A DNA stretch of 64,000 nucleotides from Perkinsus olseni (GCA_013115135.1 JABANP010000043.1:156598-220597), one strand, 5' to 3'. Positions 22,478-35,393 are shown, counted from the stretch's first letter. A program made the numbers and translations. The notes: generated by a model not told the origin, from the letters alone.

Positions 22478-24513
22478 ATGCCGCCTCTGGTAGAAGCCAC
22501 GTCTGCTTTTAAAGGAGTTATTGATCAATCAACTGAGTCCTTGCAGAGGATTCGACGGGTACATCGACAGAGCGTATCTTAGGTTCATCATGGTTCTATA
22601 CAGATTCTGGAAGCTGTCGGGAGTCCGCTGGAGGCGCTAGCGGCTTCAGGGTCGAGGTTTGTTCATGTCACTGGTAACTTCCAGAGCATTGCATCAAGTT
22701 GCCTGAGCGCTCCCTTGCAGGGACCAACGGCAAGGGCACGGTGTGCGCAGGCCTGGCTGCAAAACTACGGCAGTTTCGAGTGGGGACCTTCACCAGTCCG
22801 TGCCAGCGATGGCCGAACGATCAGATATCGGTCAACGGTGACAGCATCCCCGCCGCAGGGTGAGCTTGAAAAGGACAGGCTCCTGCTGTTACAGCCGTGG
22901 ACTGAATCAGGTATGAGCGAGAATTGCAGCGTATAATGGAGGAGGCCCGCAAGGAGGGCGAGGTCGGGTTGACAGACTTCGAGGCGACGACCATCGCTGC
23001 GTTCTCCTGGTTCGCTAAGATGAGGTTGGTATCCTGTAGATGGTGAAGGTCACGATTGATGCCCTCAGGCCGCTGGATTTCGTCATTATCGAAGTTGGCA
23101 TGGGTGGCCGTGAGGACGCCACTAACGTGAGCTTTCCTTCCTCTCCGTGGTGATCATCAGCATGCGTCGAGTCAGGTCCTCCCTAGTACGGACGTGGCTG
23201 TTTTAACGGGTGTCGCCCTCGACCATACCAACTTTTTGGGACCGACACTTGAGGATGTGGGTGGACGGATGTATCTCCTTAGGCTGTCATGGTCGATTCC
23301 CAGATATGTTCCGCGAAGTGTGGTATCATCACCCCGCACACCCGCACGGCTGTGGTCTCCGGGGCCTACGTCAATGCATCATGCCTTGATATTGTGCAAG
23401 ACAGATGCGCCCTGACCGGCACCGACTTCCGAGTGGTGGAGGGCTCCGCTGATAGCGACGACTACAAGGGCCACTACGCCGCCCTCGAGGATGAGATCAT
23501 GAAGGCCCTCGGTGTCTCTGATGACCAGAAAAGTCGGCTTTCGGGTAGGGCTATTTTGAAGGGATTCCGTCGCAATGGGCCCTCAACAGGTCCCGGGAAG
23601 CATCTCGAGTTGCGAGGTCGACAAGAGCTCATCCAGCATCCACTGGACCCCTACCCTTCCCATGATACTCGACGGTGCTCACAACGACGAGGGTCTCAGG
23701 TCCCTGGCGCACTTCATACAGCAGACCTTGGAGGGGCAGCCTGAGATCACTGAGGTGCTCGCTGATACTCGTACAGACCTCAACCCAGTACAGTGTTCGA
23801 TTCTTGATAGCCTTAAACTTGATAACCCGAACAAGACAACAGGAAAATACCTTTGAAACTTGAAACCTACCAAGTGCTCATCATTGTTCGACCAAAGCTT
23901 CGCACAACGAGGCAATATGTGAAACCTATTACTCTGACCATCAAAATTCTACTTTTTCGTTCGATACTTCTAGTTGCCATGGTCGCATTGATTTACCGCA
24001 TCCAGTATCGGGGTGTCAGTTACGGTTCATCGTGGCCCTCTCCGGCGGTAGGATCCCCAGTGAGCTCTTCCCTCTGTTTTTAAAGCCCTTCGCGGTGCCC
24101 ACGACCGGTGTCTACACCACCACATTCAGAGACGTCCCGCAAATGCCCTGGGTAGGATCAAATCAATTTCCATTGCAACGTCGAAGGGAATCCCGATCAG
24201 GTGAAAGCCGTGGATCCAACAGAAGCCGCCAAGGCAGCTCAACAGTAGGCCATGGCAATGGGCACTGTGGTACGCTTGAATGCGCCGACCCAGGTGTTTG
24301 CCATCGACGAAGATCATCGAGCCCGTGGAGGACCTGACGACCGCTTTAAAAAGGTCTATCCACCCCAACACGGACGGTGAGTGGCTCGAGTGCTCCTGCT
24401 ACTTTCACGTCGTTCTTCTCAGTAACGCACCGCCCTCTCGTGGTCGTGTGCGGTTCGCTTTACCTAGTACGAGAGTATCTATTGTTGCTTGACGAGGGGC
24501 TGCTCGAAATTTG
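22478..24513 (+). CDS. Folylpolyglutamate synthase / dihydrofolate synthase
   Basis: A Mur-ligase family enzyme adding glutamate to folates with ATP. From ATG 22478, exons carry the P-loop VTGTNGKGT (split by an intron starting at 22674), FTSPCQRWPNDQISVNG, PLDFVIIEVGMGGREDATN, VAVLTGVALDHTNFLGPTLE, KCGIITPHTRTAVVSGAYV, PMILDGAHNDEGLRSLAHFI, RFIVALSGGR, VYTTTFRDVP, and the C-terminal VVVCGSLYLVREYLL, with a TGA at 24511-24513. ILDGAHN and LDHT are diagnostic. An intron of only 26 nt lies between TLED and AVMV, and one of 24 nt (GTACATCG...TATCTTAG, containing an in-frame TAG) is likely after RIRR. A 262-nt intron follows PEITE. One extra base near 23562 seems to break the frame before the VPGSI block. 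Cytosolic or mitochondrial location cannot be told. Confidence 0.87.
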
Positions 24514-24837
24514 ATTTCCACCCATCCCTGTTGTGTTCGAGTCAACACTCTCAACTCAATAACGACCGCACTTTGAAAAATATACCTTTGCATAGTACGG
24601 GACAGTGGATACTTCATTCGAGCCCTTCCGAGGTCGTTGCCGCGTTCCCTTCTACAGCCGGCGTAGGGCTGACAATAGGGCAAGCAGATCGTGACCACCG
24701 ACGCTCCCTACTCCCCGTCTATCACCTTGTGGTTGTAGTCGCTCGAGGCGATTCTGCTTCCGTTGAATTGCTGCAGCTGGTCGTTGAACATGTCGCATTA
24801 TACAGTACTCGCTGGTCACTCTCTTCCCCCGCTGATA

Positions 24838-25308
24838 TCATATCACGTTCCGTCTGAGAGAACACAATCCCCACCACGGTACTACGAACCCTTCCTTCCT
24901 CACTGGCCCCAGCTTGGTCGTCGCCAACTGCCACGCTGAGTTGTATATATCCGCTGCCTTCGTCGCTGCCACTAAAAACTGGCAGAGTTCTGACGCTGCA
25001 TAGCACCATTGGGCCAGGGCATCCGGGCTGAAGTCGGGATCCAGTACGATAGAGTGCAACCTGATGGTAAAGACGGTACGCGAAAGGCAGGCAAGCCAGA
25101 ATTACTTATTGAGTGTCCACAGAGACACATCCTGAGCACGACGATCCATCAGTCGTTCGACGAACTGCTCTGGAGAGGCTCTGATATCAGACACCATCCT
25201 TTGGTAGGAGGGAGTGGGTTCCTCACTGATCGTGACGGGAGATGGCATCGTGCCTGAAGTGGCCTTTGCTGTACCATCGCAAGCCCACTCAGCCCTTACC
25301 CGTAACAA
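24838..25308 (-). pseudogene. Fragment resembling a dynein heavy chain stalk region
   Basis: On the minus strand two stretches in different frames read YQRMVSDIRASPEQFVERL and then SIVLDPDFSPDALAQWCYA followed by ASELCQFLVAATKAADIYN. Dynein heavy chains have, next to the stalk, a pattern of the type DPxFxPExVxxxSxAAxxLCxWVxA, which this resembles. The conserved Trp is replaced, the frame is broken, and no AAA ATPase motifs surround it. It may be a decayed fragment or a chance match. Confidence 0.25.
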
Positions 25309-27198
25309 TAGCGACGTCTCTGTAGTTCATGAACAGGGTGTAGGCCATCGCTGTGAGATTTAGTGTTCGCGATAGGGGCACGCTGGTGATGGAAGACACC
25401 CCATCAGGGTTCGCCTTCAAGTAACTGAACTTACACGATGGGAGCTCTCCTTACACAGTACAACCGCCACGACAGACAGTGGCAGTCCTTATCGATTCCC
25501 GAGCTACGAGTGAGAGAAGGCCCCTCGACCGGCATTACCATATTGAGTCAACCATTTGCCCAGTGTACCGTGAAGTCCGATCCATCAGAGCGACGAACTC
25601 TGAGTATGCGTCATTCTCCTTACACCCGAGGTTTCCCATTATACAATAGTGAAACGCTGAATGGAAGAAAGGCGTGGAAGAATCAAAATGTGTTCAGTAG
25701 ACCTTCTCTGAAGAAGCCGGTCGAAGCCTTAGAGCAGGAAGACGTGATAATTAAGTCATGTATTGCTCGTTATTAAGGACAGTTTCAATCTGACCTCCCC
25801 TGAGTGCTCCCGGGATGACTTCAAGATACGCCAGGCTCAATCCTGGGAGTGCGCTCGGAATTCAGGAGAGATCTATTGGGCTCCTCTAATACTTCTCATT
25901 GTTGAGGGGAAGAGAATCGTAATCGATCACACGACAACTCTGTTCGGCCTCGCTGCCTAATGCCGCCCCACGGAGATCTGCGCCCTGATCACAAGAGTGC
26001 CCGACGTGTTAGGGCGCTGAGGAGAAATCGTCGTGTGAATTACGCCCATGAGGCAACGGTCCGTCGCATTGTAGCGCTCGATGGGGATTGTGTCATCTAC
26101 TACCCCCATACTTAACGCACAGGTTTCCTAATTGGACCAGGACCACGGGAAGCCCTTCCCGACCAACTTGACAGCAAAGTAAGAACTTGGCAGTCGTAGG
26201 ACTTCCATTTTGTAAGAGTAAAATGGAGGGCAACCGACCTGCCGCTAGGTAGGCGTAAAATGGACGAACCACCAGTACGAAGTACCGCCAGATTTTTGCC
26301 TCGATCGCTGATCGACGATCAGCCGTAGATGCTCGGCAGAAGGTCGAAGTCGGTTTTCGTAGGATGGTCAATTTCCGTTGGAACGGTCGAATAGAAGTAG
26401 AGATCGGGTACTTGGCCCAAGGTCGTGCTGTGATAGTAACAACGTGCCCAGTATCATACTGGCAGTATGTGAACACCACGTTGTCGAGATAAATTGCGCG
26501 GAGAAATATAATGTGCCGGGATCGAACCCGAAAGGTGAGCTCAGTGACACAAAGGTACGAAGGTGAGGCGACCCGGCGACATCGGATCTCTGGAAGTTGT
26601 ATTTCCATACGAGCGGACCATCAATAATGCTATTCGAGAAGCATACACGTAGAAGATGACTCGATGCAGTTAGTGTTGGGAACAACAACAAGCTACACAA
26701 ACACTGAGAAGAACAGCGCACCGCACGCACGCACAGTAGCTAGGGAAAATCTGAAGGGGCTTGAACTACAAGTGGACGGACGAAAAAGTGCAATCGGTAC
26801 TGGTCTTGCCCATTGCAATTGGCATGCGTGCTACTGGGACCGATGATTTTAACTGGGCGGCACAAATAAGATTTCCGCCAGCCTTGGCGGTACTGACCTC
26901 AGGCAGACGTGAAAATACAATGTTTGGTGAGAGTATACTCCCTGGTGGAGAAGAAGTCCTCTCACAACTCTCAACAACTCAAATGAGGATGATCGACGAC
27001 CGGCAGCCGGTCACCGGCTCTCGGAGAAAATAAACACCGGCGGAGACGCGACGAGTCTAGGGCCCTGCCGTAGGGTGAACCGGCTGGGAGACGCGTACAA
27101 CGCATGTCTCTCATCAGCTGGTTGCGACTAGGGAAAGCTCAGCTTGAGCCCCTTCTGAGAGTCTCAGACTGAGACGAGCCCATATCTTTTCGTCTACC
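25309..27198. other. No confident gene; scattered palindromes
   Basis: Overlapping frames on both strands (for example minus 26093-26608) show no recognised domain. Palindromes present are GCTGATCG-A-CGATCAGC at 26307-26323, ACCGGC-A-GCCGGT-C-ACCGGC at 26999-27018 and CTGAGA-G-TCTCAG-A-CTGAGA at 27155-27174. Confidence 0.5.
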
Positions 27199-29717
27199 AT
27201 GAGAATCTTCTTGACGATGATGCTTGTTCCTTACGTAGTAACCCCTGGGAAAGCGACGACCCTTCCACGTCATCCTCGTAGTGAGCCGCTTTGCACGTGC
27301 TGTATCAACAACGCTCACGTTTAGGGCCGTTTCTCGGAGTAACCGACGACTTGGTGACAGCTTTGAGAGCGGGTGAATCCAGAGACGGACCAGCCCCTAG
27401 CAGCATCTGTGACAACACGGTGGTCCAATATCACGGCTATCTGCCTGGCCAAGGCGATACTAGGTAGAACAATGAGCAGGTCTTGGGGGAGGTCCGCTTC
27501 TTCTTCACTAGATTATTCTACTGGTTCTTCGAGTCTCGCCATAACCCACGAGACAGCCCCACTGTGATCTACTTCCAAGGCGGCCCTGGTGGCAGTAGTC
27601 TCTTCTCGGCAGTATCAGGCAATGGCGGCCCTTGTATTGTTGATGACATCGGCAACAACACTTCAATAAATAAGTTAGATATTATTGACTGCAACGGACG
27701 CATGCAAGTTCACAAGATACTCCTGGAACACGCATGCGAATGTGATGTACTTCGACCAACCGGCAGGAGTCGGCTTCAGTAGAGGCCCCATCCCCAAGAG
27801 TTCCGTCGAGGCGGCTGAGTCGACGTAGCCGATTCACGCCAACGCGTCCCGAACTGCATCCAACTGACCGTAGATACCTGGCTCTCAGCGAATTCTTCCG
27901 CTCGCGGCCAGAGTACAACACGAGAGTTTTCTTGGCTGGCCAATCATATGCTGGTACGGCGGTACGCCCCAACGCCGAATTCAGCAGCCTATTGCTGCAG
28001 GCCATTACATCCCACCACTGGCGGTGAAGTTAAAGCAGAGGACCTCGCGAGTGCGGCTTGAAGGCATCATCCTTGGCAACGCAGAAGTCGCACCCGAGAT
28101 TCAGTGAGGGCGTGGGGAGGCTTGTTCCCCTGGTACGATAGCCCGCCCTCTCAGATGGCGTTACTTTCCGACAATGCTTCATGAGAACGGATTTACCTCG
28201 CAGGAAGTGTAATTGCGAGGCCACTGGAAAACTCTGGCCTGAAACTCTCCGTTTTTGCAACAGATATGAGGAGCTTGAAGCGAAGGCAACAAGTTGCGCC
28301 AGATTGGTGCATGCGTGTAATGCACTGTGGAGGGCTTTCGACGCGAAGACTACCGAAGATCCTCAACTGTTGGAAAATCTCAACCGAACTTGTATAAGAG
28401 CAAAACGAGTGCGATGGAGAGATTTTTTCAAACCAGTCATTCGTGCGGGCAGAAGCACGTAGGCCTGGTTGAGTGGGGGACGGTGAACAGAAAAGAATGA
28501 CTCTTAGTTACCACTTGGATAAGAGAAGCATTGACCCGACTGAGGATCCCATTTTTAAACAAGTGAACTCAGGAGAAAGCAACATCTTTGATTCGGCTAG
28601 TGATCTCATTTTATTTGTCGTAGTGATGCGGCACTTCATGGGACCCATCGAGCGCCGCATCCTTCACACTACTTAAAGTTTCTCTTCGACAATTTTGACC
28701 ACAGTTCCATACATGCTGCCAATCCAACGGCACTGATTCCTGGTTTCAGGTAACAGCCTTCCTGAACAGTCAGACCGTTCGGAGGTTCTTCGGTCGTGAT
28801 TTAGTCTGGCAACTCGCAAGCACCGAGGTATGCCCTCGGGCAGCAACTCATTCTTCCCTAGTCGTGCAATATGCCAACTCCACTTTGGACTGAGTTGCAC
28901 CCAGCTCCCACTACAAGCCTCCTACTGTCACGACCTACACTTTGTGTTTGGACGTACGAATATGTTTCGGTACAACTTACCCACGAGCACTCCTTTGCTC
29001 GTGGATATTTACTCACAGCATTCGTTCGAGTGTGGATATAACCATAGAATGATTCACAAGTTTAGAAGGTGTTTTGAGAACAGAGCTCTTACTGGTGGCC
29101 CAAGGAGGCAAGATCCGAACTCTTTAGTCGGCCGTGGCGCAGTAATGGCTCGCTTCATCTACGTCGAGAGAAACGAAGTCGCCAGCCTGCGGTATCTCAG
29201 GTATACGGTGAGTTCGAGCGTGAGATGGCGTGCAACTTCCACCAGATCCTGCCCGATCTTCTCCATGAAGGACTGCGAGTAGGTTGAGTACGCTCAACAC
29301 TCTCCACTCGATCTCGTCATAGCAGATTCTTGTATTTGCTGGTGACCGAGACTTAGCGTGCAACTGGATGGGCAGTCTAGCATGGATGAAGGAGCTGCGG
29401 TGGCGAGGGATGATCGGGTTTAGGAAGGCTACGCCCTTTGAATACGAGGTGAGTGGAAGCGACACGTTGCACGCGTGTTCGGGAATCATCGCAGTTACCC
29501 AATGGAGACCCCATTGGCAACCTGAAGACATACACTTTGCCTGACGCTGGTGGCCAACTAGCTTTCATAAGGGTAGCTGCGGATGATGCTCCGCCGAAGC
29601 TCCACGGTGATAGCTGGCTGAGCTGCTCAGGTCTATGGTATCGGGCATAGCGTGGCGATGGAAGCTCCTCAAGGAGCTCTGAAGATGGTGGATGATTTCC
29701 TGTACCACAATCTCTGA
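27199..29717 (+). CDS. Serine carboxypeptidase, peptidase family S10 (copy 1)
   Basis: A secreted or vacuolar serine exopeptidase. The start [17 protein letters not shown] (27199) is a likely signal peptide. Exons then give [169 protein letters not shown] and [20 protein letters not shown], with a TGA at 29715-29717. The nucleophile Ser (GxSYAG), catalytic Asp (GDRDLACN) and His (GIGHSV) and the oxyanion GGPGGSS are all present. Introns are about 45-60 nt; the middle exons (28.4-29.2 kb) are less certain. A degraded duplicate follows at 33.8-36.2 kb. No frame break remains once introns are placed. Confidence 0.82.
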
Positions 29718-30045
29718 TTGCCATGATGCCCGAGTGACTATGACCGATCGTGAGACGGTGCCGATTGCTCCAACGTGTCGAATACTCAGCTCAACCTCAC
29801 TAATCCCGGACGGATGCCGTGAGCTCTGGGCAGTGACTGCTGGCCATCCCTCGGCTGATGATTCCGAATCGCGTGGTAACACATGATAAGTGAATGTTGC
29901 CGCCGAGAACTTGTCGGCCGATAGTGAGAGGTCATTGATGTTGCGTTAATCCCTCACAAGTAGGTGTGGACATGCCAACGTGCGTTCCGACAAGAAATGG
30001 TCCCACCTGAGCTGTTAGAGCGAAAAAATCTATTCAGCTTGCAAT

Positions 30046-30217
30046 CATGTGCACTGTCTACATAACACAATGAAGCTGTGCTCATACTAGCTTCGCATTA
30101 TCACTCCATTCTCTCAACTATTCGGCTCTCCTATCTGCTCTATCTCGTTCACTATGAGCCCAATCTACTTATGTTGTGTTCTATAACTACACCTACTGCA
30201 ACGAGATAGTGCACATG
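30046..30217 (-). mobile_element. Small inverted-repeat (MITE-like) element, copy 2
   Basis: This 172-bp stretch has perfect 10-bp terminal inverted repeats, CATGTGCACT at 30046-30055 and AGTGCACATG at 30208-30217. Its core matches the intronic element at 21110-21255 in reverse orientation. The duplicated segment at about 36.48-36.56 kb, otherwise similar to 29.9-30.04 kb, lacks it, which supports insertion after or independent of the duplication. Confidence 0.7.
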
Positions 30218-32071
30218 TCCTCCGTTCTGAGATGATAACGTGACCACGTTGGGGGTTGTCGAACCATCGGCCTTGAGCTGGGCTGCGTACGGTACGGAGT
30301 ATGACCCAAACTACAGACCTACAACGGGTGCTGGCTAGTACGGGAGTGAATTAGATTTAATTCACCTTTCGTCAGAATGGACTTGAAAATTGCAAGCTTT
30401 GAAGGGACGAGACCGACGTAGCTTACAGTAGCAGTACCGCTGTAGCACGGTGCCAAATAGATTCTAGTCGCTCAGTGGCAGCAGAACCCCACAGCTATAC
30501 CGTTCGGTGAATAGCCGGGTGCTGTGTAGGCGTACTCACTCCGTACTTAGGAGCGGCTGTGACGATTACGGTTCTCTTACTTGAACCGTACCCGTACTGC
30601 CGCTCACCTCTGATCAGCGCTGATAGCTAAACCATGGTGGAGATTAGCGCTCCTACCAAGTAGGAAGGCGGAGCGGCCAAGCCGCTGAAACAAGAGGCAG
30701 CAGAGGTGTGCTACGGGGGATTGGGACAGCGATAACGATGCACCAGCATCTTCCAGGAGTCCTCACTAAGAACTACAGCTTAAAAACCGTCGAATAGATC
30801 AAGGCTTGTGGGCCGAGACAAAGACGAATGTGTGGTGCAGGGAAGCCATTGCCTTCACCGCTCACGTTTACTCTTGCCTCTGAGAGAAGGTGCATTTGGA
30901 TGAACGCAAACTGCAAGATTCAACCCAGCGGTTGTAATCCTTAACATTTTCCGACCGATTTGAAAATGCCTGAAGATGCCTTCGAGCGCCTCGATCTAGA
31001 TTCCAGATCGAAGAATCCAGATTCTGGACATTCTAGAATTATAACAAACTCCGCAGACACTAAGTATCACCGCCCACGTGAGGTTGCAGTACAATCTTCG
31101 AAGATCCTCAGGATGTGATCGTGTCACTGTAAACACAGGAAATGCATCCTTTTCATGACATCACATCCCACATCGACACACATAACAACATGCAAAGGAG
31201 TAATTATTGGTAGATTATGAAGCTGACCTGCTATTGAAACTTCTTAGCCGCCGCCGCCGTCGGCGACTCGCCTCCGCGGCGTCTGCTTCACTGCCGTGGA
31301 GGGATGTAGCGCTTGAGCTTATCATTCCAGTTAGTCGCGACGGCGATGATCAGAGCTTGAGTGAAGCCGGAGCGAACGTACTTGAATACGGAATCGTCTG
31401 TGGCAAGATTCCAGTCACTGCGCTCGGCCATAGCTCGAACTTTGGCATCCTTCAGGAGCTCTTCCCCGACTTCTAGCAGCATACCAGTGAAATCGTTCTG
31501 CATCATTTCATGCTTTCCATCGCTGACCCTCTCCCAAGCGGATCTCACGAGAGCGAGGCCGTGTGGACTGAGTGCAATACTGAGGAGGAGAAAGTTGTGG
31601 GCAATGTGGCCAAAGAAACGCTTCCTCCGCTCACTTAGGAGGCTCGGTAGCGTTGAAGTCTATGAAGGTTATGCTGTTCATGAAGGCATGCGAGCGCTTC
31701 TCGCTCCAGATCACGGTGATATACGATACAGGGGCGGTCTGGAAAGGTCGAGCGAATAATTTATACACCAAGCTCGCATCACTCTTACCGGGTCAGACAG
31801 GAATCCGTTACAAACGCCCTTGGGTGTTGCTGAGTCGGTAGTCAATTGATGTTCGATCACGTCTTCAACTGCATGAGACCAAATCAACGGCGATAGCCTT
31901 CCGAGATTAGAGGCATCTTTCGGCATCTTTGTCTTGAATCCCTCAGGACTTTCCTCGAGCAATCTTCTGGCGCCACCAACTACGACGCTCTTGCAATCAT
32001 CACCATCACCAATGGTGTATTCATCCATGATCTCGAATGGTAATCCCCCAGGGGTGATATAATGACGTTGC

Positions 32072-32111
32072 GTTGGTAGGGCGTCTGACGCCCTACCAGG
32101 TGACTCACCCT
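32072..32111. repeat. Twin hairpin element
   Basis: A palindrome with 12-bp arms TGGTAGGGCGTC / GACGCCCTACCA and a single-T loop is followed at once by GGTGA-C-TCACC. The layout copies the twin hairpins at 7.64 and 7.99 kb. Confidence 0.75.
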
Positions 32112-32809
32112 GGTACATTTCTCTGAAGGCAAACGTGCTTCCAGCTATAGCGGAGCGAAGCGTTCGATGAGTATATGACCCACCCCGACCCACATGACGC
32201 TTATTGAGGCGTAGTCTACAAAGTACTTCTTGGAATTTTCGTCATACTTAGCAGCTATTGAGGCCCCATGCTAAAAGGAACGTCAGAAAAGGCCTAGAAT
32301 GCCACTACGCACTGGTGAGAATGTGATAGTTCTATTGTTGTTTCCCGTACGGGTGTACTCTCCTTCCCCTTGGAGGTCATTCGCGTGAAGTACGCAATGA
32401 CTTTCTGGCGCAGGATGAGCTCGCAGTTTACCCTACCACCAAAGCATTGAAGGCAAGTATCCATCCATAGGTGGATAGCTCACCTGGCCGCGGGCACTCT
32501 TGCCAGCAGCAGAGTGCAGAAGCAAGGTGACGATGCTGATGTTGAGTTCACGCATGACTGACCTTGGCACACTGATGGAATGGAGACTGTGTTACAGATC
32601 CTCAAGGATGACATCCACTCTGCAGTACGCAGACGCAAGATGCTACGGCTACGAATTCACGATTAGTATCCTGACTCGATAAGGGAGTCCTCCATCCACA
32701 AGATACCTTAAGCTCGCTCTGGAATACTTGTCGCGCAAAACTACCTCGTGCTCTGCGCGCCTGCCCCAGTGATCTACGGCGCTTTGACCGCTCGACATTG
32801 CTATCGGTC

Positions 32810-32940
32810 AGCCGGAACTGATTCCCAATCAGTTCCCACAGTGCGCTAGCGCTACAGGTTTGTGGGCCCCACAATGTGGGGGAACTCTCGCCAAATTGGC
32901 GTTGGTTATTGACGACGTCAATAACAAGCGGAATGCAATT
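32810..32940. repeat. Cluster of five or six palindromes
   Basis: In 130 bp there are GGAACTGATT-CCC-AATCAGTTCC, GCGCTAGCGC, TGTGGG-C-CCCACA-A-TGTGGG (32861-32880), CGCCAA-A-TTGGCG and GTTATTGACG-A-CGTCAATAAC. All arms are perfect and loops are 0-3 nt. Confidence 0.8.
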
Positions 32941-34720
32941 GCCTTGGGTGGCCGCCAAGCTGTTGTATGATTGGTGACACAAGCCCACCAGCGACCCTAT
33001 TGCACGAGTGTGAGAATGAGGGTAGCCCCGTCTGTGTGTGCCATACTTGTTGTACACTAAAAAGAAAATATCAGTGCTGTGCAATGTGCGGCACGCACGC
33101 CAATGCGGTCATACGGTTACCGGTCATACGGCTGGTTACGAGGTATTTCACCAATCAACACTGTGGAGTAGCTCTCGAGCATAGAATATTGCCCTCTTGC
33201 CGCCAGTGCCCCTGGTACAGTGGGTAACACACCTATGAATGATCGGCAGGTAATTTCTTTAACAGCGCGGAAAGTGCAATAGGGAGGTTTATTCTAACCG
33301 GTCATCCGTATACAAAGAGGCAAATGGGTGTGGGAGCTTGGAAGCTGAGCAGTACCACCAGCCCCCTAGTGTACAGCCGCTGAGATCTGGCGAGAGTAGC
33401 GATCAGCTGCTAACGAACGGAAGATCAACGCCGCCAGCAACTTGAGCCGCATCCCATCGTTGGGCAATTCATGGAACCAACAGCACGGTTCAAAACTGTC
33501 CTTCAGTGTCGGCCTGCTTATAAAACGAGCCGCTCCTGCTCGTGAGCTACTTCGAAAGTAGCGAACCCAGAGTAGAAAAGCAGCTGATCGCATCGTAAAA
33601 GATAATCCGAGTGTTGCAGCGTGGCCTTGGAGACGCGACAGCGACGGGTGCTAGCGTTATACTGAGCTGGGGAGAGACGCGCATATTAACCGTCTCTGAG
33701 CATCGGTTAAGTAATACCGCTTCGAGGAATCATCGACGAAGATGGGGCATTCGCTCCTCTTGTGAACCAATTCACTCAGAACACCTCGTTGTCCGTCAGC
33801 ATGAAGGCTCACACGTCAATTCTGCTCGTCTTGTTTACGGCCCCGCGCAGCGAGGCCACAGATCCACCACGCCATTCTGGTAGTGAACGGGGCAATGGCT
33901 AGATCGATGGTTATTGGTGCTAAATCAATGGTCAGGACGCCTCCGAAGTAATTTCGAAAAGCTGGTCGGGGCATTGAGGTTGGGTAAGAGCGATACAGGC
34001 TCACCACCACTAGGAGGAATCTGCGATAACACAGTTGTTCAACACCACGGTTATCTACCGGGCCGAGGCCATACCAAGTGAAGCGACAGTGGCGAGTTCG
34101 CTGTGCAATGAGCTGCGTGATGATTAGATTATTCTACTGGCTCTTCGATTCTCGCCATAACCCAAGAGAGAGCCCCACTGTGATCTACTTCCAAGGCGGC
34201 CCTGGTGTCAGTAGTCTCTTCTCGGCAGTATCAGGCAATGGCGGCCCTTGTATTGTTGATGACATCGGTAACAACACTTCCATGAATAAGTAGGATATTA
34301 TTCACTGCAACGGGCACTTGGAAGATCACAAGATACTCCTGGAACACGCATGCAAATGTGATGTACCTCGACCAACCGGCAGGAGTCGGCTTCAGTAGAC
34401 GCCCCATCCCGAAGAGTTCCGTCGAGGCGGCCGAGTCGACGTAGTCGATTCACGCCAACATACGGGAGCTGCTATTTTCTCACCATAAGGTACATAGCCC
34501 TGAACAGATTCTTCCTCTCGCGGCCAGGGTACAACACGAGAGTTTTCTTGGCTGGCCAGTCGTATGCTGGTACGACGATACGCCCCAACGCCGAATTCAG
34601 CGGCCTGTCGTTGCAGGACATTCCATCCCACCACTGGCGGTGAAATTGAAGCAGAGGACCTCGCGAGTGCGGCTTGAAGGCATCATCCTTGGCAACGCAG
34701 AAGTCGCACCCGAGATTCAG

Positions 34721-34878
34721 TGTTACTAGTCATGGTAAACCCAAGTACTTAAGACTTCTCAAGAGACTGTAATTAAGAGTACATCATCATTAATCAATGG
34801 GCAACGCTAAGCTAAGATATGGGGACAGAAGTCTTGTGTGCTGAGTGGTCAGGGACACTGGCCACCAGACACACAACA
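34721..34878 (+). repeat. Left LTR
   Basis: Direct repeat of 158 bp, identical in outline to 35394-35551, with TG...CA ends. Confidence 0.85.
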
Positions 34879-35393
34879 TCTCCCTTCCCCAGACCAAAAA
34901 CTCAAATGAAAAACAACTATCATTCTCAAATTTCATTTTTAATCATCTACAGACTTCAGCATACTTATACACAAGAGTGATGTCTTGGGCTGTCTATAGT
35001 GCAACGGCTCCACTGTCAAAAATCCAGACGAAAGCAATGCTTTCAAAGCATATCCACAACCAGAAGAAGCACTTGTTAACTGTCAGCATGTGAGACGTTG
35101 GTGTACCAGACAGAGCTCCGGCGGCCGCTGGGCTGAACCGACATCACATAGCCATTATCCAAGGCAGTAAAGCAAATCTTCTCGTACACAGTGTCAGGCA
35201 AAAGGCGAGGCTTTTGGGAAACTCCACGTCTATCAATTGGCCTAGTAAACGAATAGGACTGGAGCTCTCAAATAGTCCAACATAGTCGACGGACATAGAT
35301 TGATGAATTCACCATGACTTTTAGTCAAAGTCTTTGACAGTATACATCCCACTTGGCATAAGAGAGACAAAGATCAGCACGGGTTCTCCACCA

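Larger units (their letters stand above)
30218..33800. other. Gene-poor region between the S10 duplicates
   Basis: Frames on the minus strand at 31288-31548 and 31711-32193 (for example LIWSHAVEDVIEHQLTTDSA) look moderately protein-like but carry no recognised domain and could be decayed exons. A GCC-triplet run lies at 31249-31262. Hairpins include TCCTAC-CAA-GTAGGA and AGCGGC-CAA-GCCGCT near 30650-30688, a twin hairpin at 32072-32111 and a dense cluster at 32810-32940. Confidence 0.45.

Noticed and set aside
26490..26540. Minus-strand CGGGTTCGATCCCGG, a tRNA T-arm look-alike
   Set aside because: No acceptor or anticodon arm can be folded around it.
27690..27720. Apparent +1 frameshift before [12 protein letters not shown] in S10 copy 1
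   Set aside because: A GT-AG intron (GTTAGATATT...CACAAG) removes it exactly and leaves NKYSWN, the expected family sequence; the paralog has the matching intron.
32602..33084. Minus-strand 160-codon open frame across the palindrome cluster
   Set aside because: Open frames through dense palindromes arise easily on both strands; no domain, intron or signal supports it.
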